Both the position numbers and the translations under genes were made by a program. 64,000 nt of DNA from Rummeliibacillus sp963792445 (GTDB lineage: Bacteria > Bacillota > Bacilli > Bacillales_A > Planococcaceae). Positions 17,568-26,761 of the stretch are shown here, one piece after another. The notes under the pieces were generated by a model. That model was not told where the DNA came from, did no database searches, and saw only the letters and a list, made by a program, of their open reading frames with translations. Positions within the stretch are counted from its first letter, which is position 1. Each line of letters opens with the position of its first letter. The DNA lies in assembly GCA_963792445.1 (NCBI GenBank), contig CAWBWO010000021.1, positions 1 through 64,000 on the forward strand, given 5' to 3'.

Positions 17568-18404
17568 TCACCATTTTCTCCCCGCTCCACCGCCAGCAGA
17601 GGAACCGCCGCCAAATCCACCGAAGCCACCGCCTGAATTTCCGCTTCCACCGGTCCAATTTCCAAAGCCACCAAAGGAGTTTGGCCCACCATAATCAATA
17701 TTTCTTCTGCGACGATTGCCACCGCCCCGGCCTCCGCCTCCGCCTCCGCCATTTCCTCCTGAGAAAATGGTGTAGAGAAGGACCACAATTACAACCAATA
17801 TAATAATGGCGGCCACTGAAAGTCCAGTATCTGTAGATTGATCCTCGGTAGGTTTATCAGGATTATCTAATTTTCCATCCCAATGATATTCATCTGCTAC
17901 TTCATTATGAATAACGGTGTAAGCAGACCGAAATGCTTGATCATAATCCCCTTCTTGTAAATAAGGAATCATATATTCATCAATAATTCGGCCGATTTTT
18001 CCATCTGGTAGTGCCCCTTCCAAGCCTTGACCAACTGAAATATAAACATCTCGATTTCCTTCTGATTCACCGAAGCTTGCAAATATCAATACGCCATTAT
18101 TTTTTTCCTTATTTCCGATTCCCCATTTTCGAATTATTTTCGTACCAAACTCTGGGGCCGTATAGCCGTATAATTTATTGGTTGTTAAAATAACGATTTC
18201 AGAACCAGTAGCTTTTGCTAATTTTTCTGATAAGCTGTTTAGTTCGTTTTCAGTTTCTGTTGTTAGTTTATCTGCAAAATCTTGAACATAGGGCGTTTTG
18301 TCAAATTGTGGTTCCGGAAGTGCTGCTGCTTCGGCTTTGACCATGCAACAAAAAGATAGAACAATTGATAAGACGATTCCTAAAATAACAAGGGATTTCC
18401 TCAT
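17568..18404 (-). CDS. TPM domain membrane protein with glycine-rich tail
   Basis: 278 residues: N-terminal signal/anchor helix (about 5-27), TPM_phosphatase domain (about 37-165; YVQDFADKLT, GSEIVILTTN, NNGVLIF, GKIGRIIDEYMIPYL), a membrane helix (about 200-220) and a Gly/Arg/Asn-rich tail ending GGGSSAGGGAGRKW. YgcG-type proteins of this design are placed beside LemA proteins in many bacteria; function is uncertain, with links to photosystem II repair in plants and membrane stress in bacteria. ATG overlaps the LemA stop (TAATG), so the two are translationally coupled. Confidence 0.85.
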   Translation of the reverse strand: MRKSLVILGIVLSIVLSFCCMVKAEAAALPEPQFDKTPYVQDFADKLTTETENELNSLSEKLAKATGSEIVILTTNKLYGYTAPEFGTKIIRKWGIGNKEKNNGVLIFASFGESEGNRDVYISVGQGLEGALPDGKIGRIIDEYMIPYLQEGDYDQAFRSAYTVIHNEVADEYHWDGKLDNPDKPTEDQSTDTGLSVAAIIILVVIVVLLYTIFSGGNGGGGGGGRGGGNRRRRNIDYGGPNSFGGFGNWTGGSGNSGGGFGGFGGGSSAGGGAGRKW

Positions 18405-18979
18405 TATTTATTATCCTCGAAATTCACAGTTGGTGCTTCTTGTGCTGCAGCATTTGCTTTAAAGTATTCTCGTTTACTGAAATTGAACATACCTGCTACT
18501 AGATTACCTGGGAATTTTCGAACGATTCCATTATAGTCTTTCACTGTTTCATTGTAATCTTCACGTGCAACTGCTAAACGATTTTCTGTTCCAGCAAGTT
18601 CATCCATTAGTTGACGATAATTTTTATCTGCTTTTAAATCTGGATACTTTTCCACTATAACTAATAATCGGTTTAAGGCACCTGTTAACTGATCATTTGC
18701 TGTAGCCTTCTCTTGAGGTGTGCTAGCTGCGCCAAGTTTCGAACGTGAATCAGCAATGCTTTTCATAATACTTTCTTCATGTTTCGCATAGCCCTTTACT
18801 GTATTCACTAAGTTTGGTATTAAATCCATTCTTCTTTGTAATTGGTTTTCTATTTGTGCATATTTTGAGTCAACTTGTTCATCCATCGAAACCAATTTGT
18901 TATACCGTGGCACAAACATTGATGCAATAAGAGCAATGATGATTAGAATCACCACAATTGGTCCTAGCATTTTTTTCAT
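18404..18979 (-). CDS. lemA: LemA family protein
   Basis: 191 residues with one N-terminal membrane helix (about 4-22) and the LemA signatures YNKLVSMDEQVDSKYAQIENQLQRR, DLIPNLVNTVKGYA and FNFSKREYFKA, which form a long extracellular helical bundle. Role unknown; pairs with the TPM protein downstream. I start at the ATG at 18979 because GGGGGGA lies seven bases before it; an ATG at 18994 is upstream of that site. Confidence 0.9.
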   Translation of the reverse strand: MKKMLGPIVVILIIIALIASMFVPRYNKLVSMDEQVDSKYAQIENQLQRRMDLIPNLVNTVKGYAKHEESIMKSIADSRSKLGAASTPQEKATANDQLTGALNRLLVIVEKYPDLKADKNYRQLMDELAGTENRLAVAREDYNETVKDYNGIVRKFPGNLVAGMFNFSKREYFKANAAAQEAPTVNFEDNK

Positions 18980-19101
18980 ACGTATTCCCCCCATAACTTT
19001 ACTTACTTTATTATTCCTTTAAGTAAGAGTAATAAAACTTCTACTCATTTACGAAAGTTTATGTAGGAAAGTTTCATTTTTTGAATTTATATATACGAGA
19101 C

Positions 19102-19147
19102 ATAAAAAAATTGACTTCTCTTGAAATGCTCCAAAAGTAGTCAATTT
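19102..19147 (-). terminator. Terminator of the two-component operon
   Basis: AAATTGACT / AGTCAATTT arms, with a T-rich tail on the minus strand just after the response regulator stop. Confidence 0.6.
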
Positions 19148-19152
19148 ATACA

Positions 19153-19845
19153 TTATGAGTTTAAACGATACCCTGCTCCCCAAATCGTTTCAATGATTTT
19201 CGGGTTAGAGCTATCCTCTTCTATTTTTTCACGTATACGATTAATGTGTACTGTGACAGTCGAATTATCACCTGCATCGTTGTATCCCCAAATTTTCTCA
19301 AATATTTGTTCTTTGGAAAGGACGATATTGGCGTTTTCTGCTAAGTATACAAGTACTTCAAATTCCTTGTTGGGGAACTTGATTTCTTTCTCATCTATAT
19401 AGACCTTCCAACTTTTCTTAAGTATTTTCATATGTCCAATTTCAATTACTTCATTGGATTTTGCATTTGTATGTTGAATCAATCGTTTATATCGTTCAAG
19501 ATGTGACTTCACTCGGGCTACGAGTTCTGCTGGATCGAATGGTTTTAGAATATAATCATCAGCGCCAAGGCCTAATCCTCTTATGATATCAATCGATTCC
19601 GTTTTGGCTGTCACCATTAGAATCGGTATTTCAGAAATTTCACGTATTTCTTTACATAATTCATAGCCATTTTTGCCTGGTAACATGATATCTAAAATTA
19701 ATAGATCATACTGTTGCTGATCCAATTCTTGTAAAACTGTATTCCCATCTTGAATGATATTCGTTTCAAAACCGTTTATTTCAAGATAATCCTTTTCTAA
19801 CATAGCAATTTCGATGTCATCTTCTGCAATTAATATTTTACTCAT
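19153..19845 (-). CDS. OmpR/PhoB family response regulator
   Basis: 230 residues: receiver domain (about 1-118) with acidic pocket AEDD, phospho-acceptor aspartate in LLILDIMLPG (about 52), conserved Thr in VTAK and Lys in LKPFDPAEL, then a winged-helix DNA-binding domain (about 130-228; SKEQIFEKIWGY, TVTVHINRIREKI, TIWGAGYRL). Start at MSKILIAEDD, six bases after GAGGG; the upstream ATG is less likely. It overlaps the histidine kinase gene and is certainly its partner. Target genes cannot be read here; the LemA/TPM pair lies next downstream beyond a terminator. Confidence 0.94.
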   Translation of the reverse strand: MSKILIAEDDIEIAMLEKDYLEINGFETNIIQDGNTVLQELDQQQYDLLILDIMLPGKNGYELCKEIREISEIPILMVTAKTESIDIIRGLGLGADDYILKPFDPAELVARVKSHLERYKRLIQHTNAKSNEVIEIGHMKILKKSWKVYIDEKEIKFPNKEFEVLVYLAENANIVLSKEQIFEKIWGYNDAGDNSTVTVHINRIREKIEEDSSNPKIIETIWGAGYRLNS

Positions 19846-21274
19846 GTTCATCCCTCATTAAATCAACAGATGGCAATGTAATGATTATACTAAGCCCATC
19901 CTTGTTTTCGGCGGAAATTGTGCCCCCGTGTTCTTCGATTATATATTTGGACGTATATAACCCTAAACCGTTTCCTTCGATTTTGTTTCTCGATTCATCA
20001 CCACGATAAAACTGTTCGAATAAATGGTCAAGTTTGTCTTCTTCCACACCTTTTCCATTGTCCTTTATCTCAAGAACTTCTAAACGATTGATTTTATTTA
20101 ATGTAAACGTTATTTCTAAATGCTCATTATCAGCGTATTTCAAACTATTTTCAATTACGTTGATCAATACTCGTTTGATCAGTAGAGCATCTATTGAAAC
20201 ATGATGTTCTTCATCTGTAATCATCACAGAAACCAATACATGCTGAGTAATGAGATCATCATGCATTTCTTCTACAAATTGTTTAAGAAAGGCATCGAAT
20301 GCTAAAGGTTTCTTTACAAATGGCATATTTCCTGTTTCTAATTTTGAAAAATCAAACAAACGTTGAAGTAATACATCCATGTCCCCGGCTTTTTTATAGG
20401 CAATGGATAAATACTGTTGCTGTTTTTCAGGAGTATTGGCAATACCATCTAATAAACCTTTAATATAGCCCTTAACAGAAGTTAGGGGTGTACGTAAATC
20501 GTGTGAAATACCTGATACCATGTCTGTTCTGTTTTTTTCGTATTTTTCGTTACGTTCTTTTTCTTCTAGTAAATGACTTTGCATTTGGTTAAAGGTTCTA
20601 CATAGTATTTCAAATTCTTCTATACCTTGATATACAATAGGTTCTCTAAGGTTGCCTTCCTCAATCCGTTTTTCCCAAGCAATCAGTTGCGTTATTGGAA
20701 GTGTTACTTTTTTCACTAAACGTTTTGTAAACATTTGGCTAAATAAAATAATGAGGAGAATGGCTACGATTCCAATAACAAAATACATACCGACTATTGT
20801 TTCTAGTCCTCCACGTTTAAGGATTGTCCAAAAGGAGTGTTTGCTAATATTGATGGATATGACATGATAGTGATGGCCCATCGCATCAAATTCTTTATGT
20901 ACGATGGTTGCATAATCCCAATGATAAACCGCATGTGATTGGCCTTTTTTTAATTTCGGCATGTGATTGACATAATCAGGTTCAAGATCTTTTAGGTTCG
21001 AATAGACTTTGTTTTGATCTTTTGTTACATATAATTGATAACCGTATTGTGCTACTTTTTGATCAAGTTTTCTCCAATCAGTCGGTGTGTTGATTTGGTT
21101 GAAGAGCGTTTGTATTTCATAGACATTTTTATTTAATTGTACTTTTTTAATTCGTGTATCAATATAATCTTCGTTAAATATACTGATGATTGATCCGCCA
21201 ACTACGAAGAGAAGAATTAGAGGAAGAAGGACCATGATTGTATTCGATTGGAAAATTAGCTTTTTTATTTTCAT
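19838..21274 (-). CDS. Sensor histidine kinase
   Basis: 478 residues. Two membrane helices (about 12-31 and 158-182) enclose a sensor domain of about 125 residues; then HAMP linker (about 183-235), dimerisation/phospho-acceptor motif GISHDLRTPLTSVKGYI (His about 257), and HATPase domain with N box NVIENSLKYADN, G1 DNGKGVEEDKL and G2 GNGLGLYTSKYI. Signal unknown. AGGAGG lies before the ATG. The kinase precedes its regulator, the reverse of the usual order. Confidence 0.94.
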   Translation of the reverse strand: MKIKKLIFQSNTIMVLLPLILLFVVGGSIISIFNEDYIDTRIKKVQLNKNVYEIQTLFNQINTPTDWRKLDQKVAQYGYQLYVTKDQNKVYSNLKDLEPDYVNHMPKLKKGQSHAVYHWDYATIVHKEFDAMGHHYHVISINISKHSFWTILKRGGLETIVGMYFVIGIVAILLIILFSQMFTKRLVKKVTLPITQLIAWEKRIEEGNLREPIVYQGIEEFEILCRTFNQMQSHLLEEKERNEKYEKNRTDMVSGISHDLRTPLTSVKGYIKGLLDGIANTPEKQQQYLSIAYKKAGDMDVLLQRLFDFSKLETGNMPFVKKPLAFDAFLKQFVEEMHDDLITQHVLVSVMITDEEHHVSIDALLIKRVLINVIENSLKYADNEHLEITFTLNKINRLEVLEIKDNGKGVEEDKLDHLFEQFYRGDESRNKIEGNGLGLYTSKYIIEEHGGTISAENKDGLSIIITLPSVDLMRDEHE

Positions 21275-21387
21275 TGAACATCCTCCTCGTACATAGTATT
21301 TACTTAGTATATCTCTCCAGTAGTCGCTTTTGCTCTCTGTGGCGGCAGAAAAACTCCTACTTATTCAGTTACCCTCTTGCTATCACT

Positions 21388-21415
21388 TTTACATTATGTA
21401 TAAAAATGCTATAAT
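21388..21415 (+). promoter_or_regulatory. Promoter of antisense RNA
   Basis: TTTACA (21388-21393) and TATAAT (21410-21415), 16-base spacing, reading towards the 3' end of the small toxin-like gene on the other strand. No plus-strand coding frame follows. Confidence 0.6.
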
Positions 21416-21421
21416 GGAACA

Positions 21422-21547
21422 TATATAAGTAAGACGAGATGCGCTAACATCTCGCCTAGTAACTACCCAACGTGGTCAGTTGCTTCTATTTAGTTTTCAG
21501 AAGACTTCCCGGTTTTGTTGGATGCATTGCGGGTGGTCTTCTTTTTA
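21422..21547 (+). ncRNA. Candidate type I antitoxin antisense RNA
   Basis: Starts from the promoter at 21388-21415 and ends in an intrinsic terminator AGAAGAC...GTCTTCT (21499-21542) with a T tract. It is complementary to the 3' part and terminator of the toxin-like mRNA, as RatA is to txpA and SR4 to bsrG in B. subtilis. RNA ends are estimates from the promoter and hairpin. Confidence 0.55.
21433..21456 (-). terminator. Hairpin at the end of the toxin-like mRNA
   Basis: GGCGAGAT / ATCTCGTC on the minus strand with a TTACTTATAT tail. It lies inside the first part of the antisense transcript. Confidence 0.45.
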
Positions 21548-21642
21548 CGTTTTTTAGTGGATATTATCCTGAACAACAATATGATCGTTTGACTAACAAT
21601 CACCCTAGTTGCCTCCACTAATACGATAGTTAGAAACTCCAT
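21490..21642 (-). CDS. Small hydrophobic-basic peptide, candidate type I toxin
   Basis: 50 residues: one membrane helix (about 3-27, MEFLTIVLVEATRVIVSQ start) followed by a very basic tail (STKKRKKKTTRN). The ATG at 21642 follows an unusually strong Shine-Dalgarno, AAGGGAGGTGA. This is the build of the TxpA/BsrG/Fst-like membrane toxins. A hairpin hides the Shine-Dalgarno, and a convergent promoter and terminator on the other strand define an antisense RNA over its 3' end. A longer frame from 21696 reads through the leader and is not the start. I see no exact named family. Confidence 0.6.
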   Translation of the reverse strand: MEFLTIVLVEATRVIVSQTIILLFRIISTKKRKKKTTRNASNKTGKSSEN

Positions 21643-21652
21643 TGCGATCACC

Positions 21653-21683
21653 TCCCTTCTCTCTCGATTTAAGAGAACAAGGG
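21653..21683 (-). promoter_or_regulatory. Shine-Dalgarno-sequestering hairpin
   Basis: In the toxin-like mRNA leader TCCCTTGTTCTCT pairs with AGAGAGAAGGGA, covering the first half of the Shine-Dalgarno GGGAGG. Such leaders keep type I toxin mRNAs silent until processed. Confidence 0.55.
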
Positions 21684-21724
21684 AAATAGAAGGCAACCTC
21701 CCACCCGACTAGTTACCATTTACA

Positions 21725-21754
21725 ATTATACCATTTTATATAAATAAACCCCAA
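21725..21754 (-). promoter_or_regulatory. Promoter of the toxin-like gene
   Basis: Extended -10 TGGTATAAT (TATAAT at 21725-21730) on the minus strand with a weak TTGGGG -35 at 21749-21754, 18-base spacing. The -35 overlaps the terminator of the upstream glycosylation operon. Confidence 0.5.
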
Positions 21755-21779
21755 GTGACATTAAATCTCTTGAGGTTCG
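21747..21779 (-). terminator. Terminator of the glycosylation operon
   Basis: AACCTCAAG / CTTGGGGTT hairpin followed by TTATTTATAT on the minus strand. A second hairpin, ATTCGTGA/TCACGAAT at about 21800-21829, lies between it and the yfhO stop. Confidence 0.6.
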
Positions 21780-21868
21780 TATATTTTATTAAATAGATTC
21801 GTGACGGTAAGTTTATTCAACTTCACGAATTATCAGTACCTGATCTTCTGCAGTTTTCAATAGATTTT

Positions 21869-24449
21869 TTAGGAATCCTTCCCCACTTTTCTTTGTCTAT
21901 AAACTCCAACCAAAAACAAAATTAAAGATAAGAAAGAAATCCCCAAGCACACTTTCCAATAAGGTGGTTCATATTTTAGCTCAATCTTATTTTCGCCTTT
22001 TAAAAGAGGTACACCGATGTATGCATAGTTTACCTTTTCAATTTGTGCTTTTTTGCCATTGATATATGCTGCCCAACCTTTTTCGTAAGGGATTGGTGTT
22101 ACTAGCATTTCGCTAGGCTTTGTTGTTGTGATGTTGCCACTTGCTTCGTTATCTTTCCAATTAATTTTTGCGCCTTTATTTTCATTTAGTGCTTTCGTTA
22201 AAGTTTTATAATTTTCTTCGTACACCCGAATATTCTTGATCCGATACTTTCCTTTATCCAACCGAATATGAACGGTATTGGCTTTGTCGATGGCAAATGT
22301 TAGGTCATTGTATCCTGTACGATAGATGGAATTGGATTTTTTTCGTAGCGTTGTATATTCATTTACTGAAAGGTTGAACGCTTTTTTCTTATGAATGCCT
22401 TCTATAAAGAATTGAATATACAAGTCTTTCGCTTCTTTTGAAGGCGTTACTTGGAAATCTAATCCTCCTTGATTTTCCTGTACATGTAGGATATCTCCAT
22501 TCCAGTTTGAATTAACAGTACTCATCTCACGAATGCCCAAGGAAGGAACCTTTTCTTCATTAGAACTTTGAACTTTGTCTGTAATGACACCATTTAGCAT
22601 GGCATGTTCTTTCGCTAATGTTGGTTGATTTTCTAAAGCTTTTGATGAATATTGAGTATTTGCCACACGAAAAGCAGGTAGCAAATCTTGATTTTCATAT
22701 ATTTTATAGTTTTTGGATTGGTTCACTAAATGGTAATGATAAGGAATTGCTTGATTTGCGTTTTTCCTCATATAAAACTGCGTTTGCCATAAAGCCATTA
22801 AATTTGTTCTTGCACCAAATGACGCATAGCGACTGACGCTTTCTTTCTCCATATCAATTTGAAGGTAATTTTGATACATATTCAAAATATCTCCATTTAA
22901 CACACTGGAGTAAACACTATTTCCTCTATAATTTTGTACGATTGGCGTGTTCATGCGATTATCAACAATCCAATCGATTCGATTCGAATCTGACTTTAAG
23001 TGGGACTTCATGTATTGAACCAATGCTTGTTGTTCTTTTGAATTGTACTGATCAGAATTCATGTATTGAACTGTATTTCTGCTTGGCAATAATTCATCAT
23101 TTGCTAAACGATTTACTTCAAACACATTGGCATAACCAATCATAAAGATGATGCTAGAGAGAATGATGACATTTGGTGTGATTCGTTTGGTTAGTACATA
23201 CCATACGAAAGCAATCCAACCAATCGTCATAATGAAAATAGGCCAATCTCTTCCCCAATTAAATGTTGGATCTACAAAGCTTACGATTAACATCAAGAGT
23301 AGTAGGATAGCTGAAATTCTATACAATAGACTTACTTTCCAATATTCAAAGTGATCGATGGCAAATGCAAAAGCACCAGCATACCCTAAAATCACGATTG
23401 CTTCCCAACGATTTTGGGGAGCTGAAAAACCATTGAACATACTACCAACATACGGAACAAAGTGTAGTAAAGTTCCTACAATGGCAATCCAAGCAAATAA
23501 TTGAAACGTCTTATTCTCTGTACATTTTTTTGATACATAACACAAATATGATAAAGACCGGTAACCAAAGAATTCGTGGATTTACTAATACATCGTCCTG
23601 AATATCTAGTAATGGAATCGAGTCTTTATATGGTGGACGAGAATTATGTAGGAAGCCAATTGCTGCAGGGATAAATGCAAAACAGCCGATACCAAATCCT
23701 ATTAGTCCACCTTTGATATAGTGAGAAAGTTGTTTTTTAATTGATAGCTCATCTTCTGTGCAATGTATGAACCATCGGATTAAGATATAAAATAACCCTG
23801 TAAGTAAGGTAATATAAGCGAGATAAAAGTTATTGATAAAAATAAGGGCTAAAGCAATGACAAAAATAGTTTTGGAGTTGTTTCTAATAATTTTTTCAAT
23901 TCCTATTAATAACAACACAAGCCAAAATATTCCGTCCGTTAAAATATCCCAATACATTTCGTGTCTGAAATAGAATGGGCTTAATGCGTAAATAATGGCC
24001 CCCACATAAGAAGCTTTCTTTGATAAATTCATGGTTTTCAAATAGGTATACGCAACAAGTAAAATGGTTGTTTGTTTGACTATACTCATTGGAATTGCAA
24101 GCTGTGCCCAAGTATTTATATCAACTTGAAAATTCGTTACAGTTTGAACTAAAAATAACAACAAAGCAATTAGTAAAAAGAAAATGTTTGTAGAGAAATA
24201 GTAGGCTAATTGTGAATAGATTCCTCCACCAAGCCCAAAGTCATCTGCATAAAAGAAATTTCCTTTTGAATAGTTTTCATAAATAAATTGTTTAAACGGA
24301 AGCATTTGAGATAGGCCATCATTAATACCTTTCATGACAAACCCATCTGGTAGTTTCCATATAAAATAAAAGTGCGCCAAAATGGAAACAACAAGCATAC
24401 TCAAAATAAGGAGTCCGCGTTGTTTCCAATTAGATTGTTTTTGAAACAC
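21869..24449 (-). CDS. yfhO: YfhO family GT-C type membrane glycosyltransferase (frame interrupted once)
   Basis: Two overlapping frames (24449-23511 and 23545-21869) make one protein of about 860 residues, the YfhO length. The first half carries the N-terminal signature (DGFVMKGINDGLSQMLPFKQF, YADDFGLGGG) and many membrane helices; the second has further helices, a large extracellular domain and the final helix. The break is at GTGTTATGTATCA (about 23535-23550), where FVLC joins CYVSKK. In B. subtilis YfhO is proposed to transfer a sugar from undecaprenyl phosphate to lipoteichoic acid outside the membrane. GTG start with AGGAGG; overlaps gtrA by 20 bases. Confidence 0.88.
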
Positions 24450-24807
24450 GAATAATCCTCCTAGTAACTATGAATGTGATTGGTACACTAACTACTGCCG
24501 TTACAAGAGGTGCAATATAGGCTGAAACATGCAATGTATCCACAAAGATTACTAAGCAAATCAATTGCACAACGATATTTGTTACTTGTGTTAGTGGGAA
24601 AAGTAAAAAAGACTTCCATGAAGGTTTTTCTTTATAAGTAAAATAGACATTAAGAAAATAGGATGCAATCATGCTTAAAATAGTAGCGATTATATGACTT
24701 GGTAAATAGCTGATATGACATAAAGAATAAAACAAAACATACCATGCATAATAGTGGGCAGTATTAAATCCGCCCACTAGTATAAATTTGAACCATTCAT
24801 TATTCAT
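24430..24807 (-). CDS. gtrA: GtrA family flippase-like membrane protein
   Basis: 125 residues with four membrane helices and the GtrA/DPMS signature at both ends (FKFILVGGFNTAHYYAWYV; VPITFIVTRRIIRV). GtrA proteins are thought to flip undecaprenyl-phosphate-linked sugars across the membrane. The gene is 12 bases after the CsbB-like glycosyltransferase and overlaps yfhO, giving the cytoplasmic loader, the flippase and the outer transferase in one operon. AGAGGAA precedes the ATG. Confidence 0.92.
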   Translation of the reverse strand: MNNEWFKFILVGGFNTAHYYAWYVLFYSLCHISYLPSHIIATILSMIASYFLNVYFTYKEKPSWKSFLLFPLTQVTNIVVQLICLVIFVDTLHVSAYIAPLVTAVVSVPITFIVTRRIIRVSKTI

Positions 24808-24819
24808 CGTTGTTCCTCT

Positions 24820-25821
24820 TTAATGCGATACACATTCTTGTTGAAATGTTGGATTTACATCTTTTGAAATGACGACATGCGGTACAACTTTAGGTGAATC
24901 GACCATATTCGATTCCTCAACAATATAATGAGGACGGCGTTTTACCTCATTAAAAATTCGGCCGATGTATTCCCCTATTACACCTAAGCTTAGTAGTTGA
25001 ATACCACCTAATAAAAGGATTGCGGAAATCGTCGTGAAGTAACCTGGCACTACAATTCCTTTGATAATAATACCCAAAAAAGTCGTCGCAATATAAATCA
25101 AACCACTAAGTAAAATAAGCACGCCCATATAGAGACATATGCGGAGTGGTTTTGTGTTAAAAGATAGAACACCATCTAAAGCATAAGAAAAAAGACTTGA
25201 GAAAGACCATTTACTATCTCCATTTTGTCGTTCTACATTGTCATAATAAATGTTCTTTTTTGATAAGCCAATCCATTCATAAAGCCCTTTCGAAAAACGG
25301 TTACTTTCACTAAGTTGTAATAGTGAGGTCACTGCTTTACGACTTAATAACCGGAAATCTCCTGCTCCGTTTTCTAATTGCACTTCCGTTAATTTATTCA
25401 TCGTGCGATAGAACATACCGGCGAATAGTCGATGTACGAATGATTCGCCTTTTCGATTACGACATGCAACAACTTGATGATACCCTTGTTCGAAACCCTC
25501 AATCATCTCTTTCACTAACGAAGCTGGATGTTGTAAATCGCTATCCATTAAGATGACAGCTTCACCTGTGGCATTTTGTAATCCAGCAAAAATAGCTGCC
25601 TCTTTCCCAAAATTACGTGATAGGGAAACATATTTTACTTGTTTATCATATTTTGCTAATTGTCTGATCTTATCTAATGTTCCATCTGCACTTCCGTCAT
25701 TTACAAATAGTATTTCATATATATATTTTATTGTGTCAAATTCACCTACAATGGATTGATACATCTGATCAATATTTTCTTGTTCATTGTAAGCAGGGAG
25801 AATAAATGATATTTTCTTCAC
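24820..25821 (-). CDS. csbB: CsbB-like polyprenyl-phosphate glycosyltransferase (GT2)
   Basis: 333 residues. GT-A domain with FILPAYNEQENID, the DxD-type ILMDSDLQHP (about 93-102), NGAGDFRLLSRKAV and the WSFSSLFSYA motif, then two C-terminal membrane helices (about 228-252 and 262-285) as in CsbB, YkoT and GtrB. It loads a sugar, GlcNAc in the B. subtilis case, onto undecaprenyl phosphate. I take the GTG at 25821 as start because AGAGGTG lies seven bases before it. In B. subtilis csbB is under stress sigma factors; I could not identify such a promoter here. Confidence 0.9.
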   Translation of the reverse strand: MKKISFILPAYNEQENIDQMYQSIVGEFDTIKYIYEILFVNDGSADGTLDKIRQLAKYDKQVKYVSLSRNFGKEAAIFAGLQNATGEAVILMDSDLQHPASLVKEMIEGFEQGYHQVVACRNRKGESFVHRLFAGMFYRTMNKLTEVQLENGAGDFRLLSRKAVTSLLQLSESNRFSKGLYEWIGLSKKNIYYDNVERQNGDSKWSFSSLFSYALDGVLSFNTKPLRICLYMGVLILLSGLIYIATTFLGIIIKGIVVPGYFTTISAILLLGGIQLLSLGVIGEYIGRIFNEVKRRPHYIVEESNMVDSPKVVPHVVISKDVNPTFQQECVSH

Positions 25822-26124
25822 TTTTAGCACCTCTGTTAGAATAAAACGTTCACTTTATCCATTCCATTATTTTTTAATTAGCATTAACTATTTATGTAAA
25901 TAATAGTATAAAAAATATTTCTAAACAGTTAAGTATAAAAAGATAAACAAATTATTAACAATTGAAACAAATGAATTTACATTAGTATTGCTTACTTATA
26001 ATAATAATACTCATACGTATAAAAAAACAATAATTGGAAGTTCTATTTCGAAGGTATTGAAGTAAAAACCCTGTCCATACTATTTCTGCGTGACAAACGC
26101 GATATAAAAAGGGAGGTCATATTT
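25822..26124. other. Intergenic region between csbB and the coat gene
   Basis: AT-rich divergent region of about 300 bases. Promoters of both genes must lie here, but I cannot assign sigma factor motifs with confidence. Confidence 0.4.
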
Positions 26125-26757
26125 TTGTCTCAACAACAACAAAACCAAATGGGTAACGATCCAATGTATCATGCGGATTCAGCAAAGTTTAATCATGGTG
26201 GCCATGAGATGTTGGATATGCATGAAACTTTGTCAGCAATTGTTGGTGGATTAAACCAAACTGCGCTTTTACGTGATCAAATCCAAGATAAGGAACTTCG
26301 TTCAATTTGCGATCGCCAATATCAATTTAGCGTTGACGAATATAACACATTGGTAGAGGCTTTTAAAACTGGCCGCGATCCTTCAAAACCTACTGGTCAT
26401 TATGAAATGACAGAAAACAACAAATTCACTTTTGGTATCCAAGCTGGACAACCTACAAAGCCAATTACACAAGCTAGTGAGATCAATGATGAAATTATCT
26501 CCGGCTATTTACTTAGCGCACATAAAGGAGTAGCTAAAGTAAAATTAGCTACTGCACTGGAAACAACAAACCCTGTTGTTCGCCGTGTATTAGCTGATTC
26601 CATTCCAAACTGTATCGAAATGGCTTATGAAATTTCGATTTATCAAAACAGAAAAGGCTATTATCAAGTTCCTCAACTTGCGCCACAAGATATGGCAACA
26701 TTGTCCAATTGTTTTGGAGAAGCAACTTCTGGCTCTTCTCCTTCCCGATTGAGTTAA
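26125..26757 (+). CDS. Spore coat protein, CotF family
   Basis: 210 residues beginning with a Gln/Asn-rich segment (SQQQQNQMGND), then a ferritin-like helical CotF domain in two halves (MLDMHETLSAIVGGLNQ; DEIISGYLLSAHKGVAK) and a C-terminal YQNRKGYYQVPQL motif with trailing Ser-rich residues. CotF-type proteins sit in the inner coat and are made late in sporulation in the mother cell. Starts at TTG 26125 after GGGAGGT. It is monocistronic. Confidence 0.9.
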   Translation: MSQQQQNQMGNDPMYHADSAKFNHGGHEMLDMHETLSAIVGGLNQTALLRDQIQDKELRSICDRQYQFSVDEYNTLVEAFKTGRDPSKPTGHYEMTENNKFTFGIQAGQPTKPITQASEINDEIISGYLLSAHKGVAKVKLATALETTNPVVRRVLADSIPNCIEMAYEISIYQNRKGYYQVPQLAPQDMATLSNCFGEATSGSSPSRLS

Positions 26758-26761
26758 CGCA

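Noticed and set aside
21427..21556. Reading the 21.4 kb hairpins as a riboswitch or attenuator of the downstream two-component operon
   Set aside because: The plus-strand promoter points away from the kinase gene, and the hairpins fit the ends of two convergent RNAs better.
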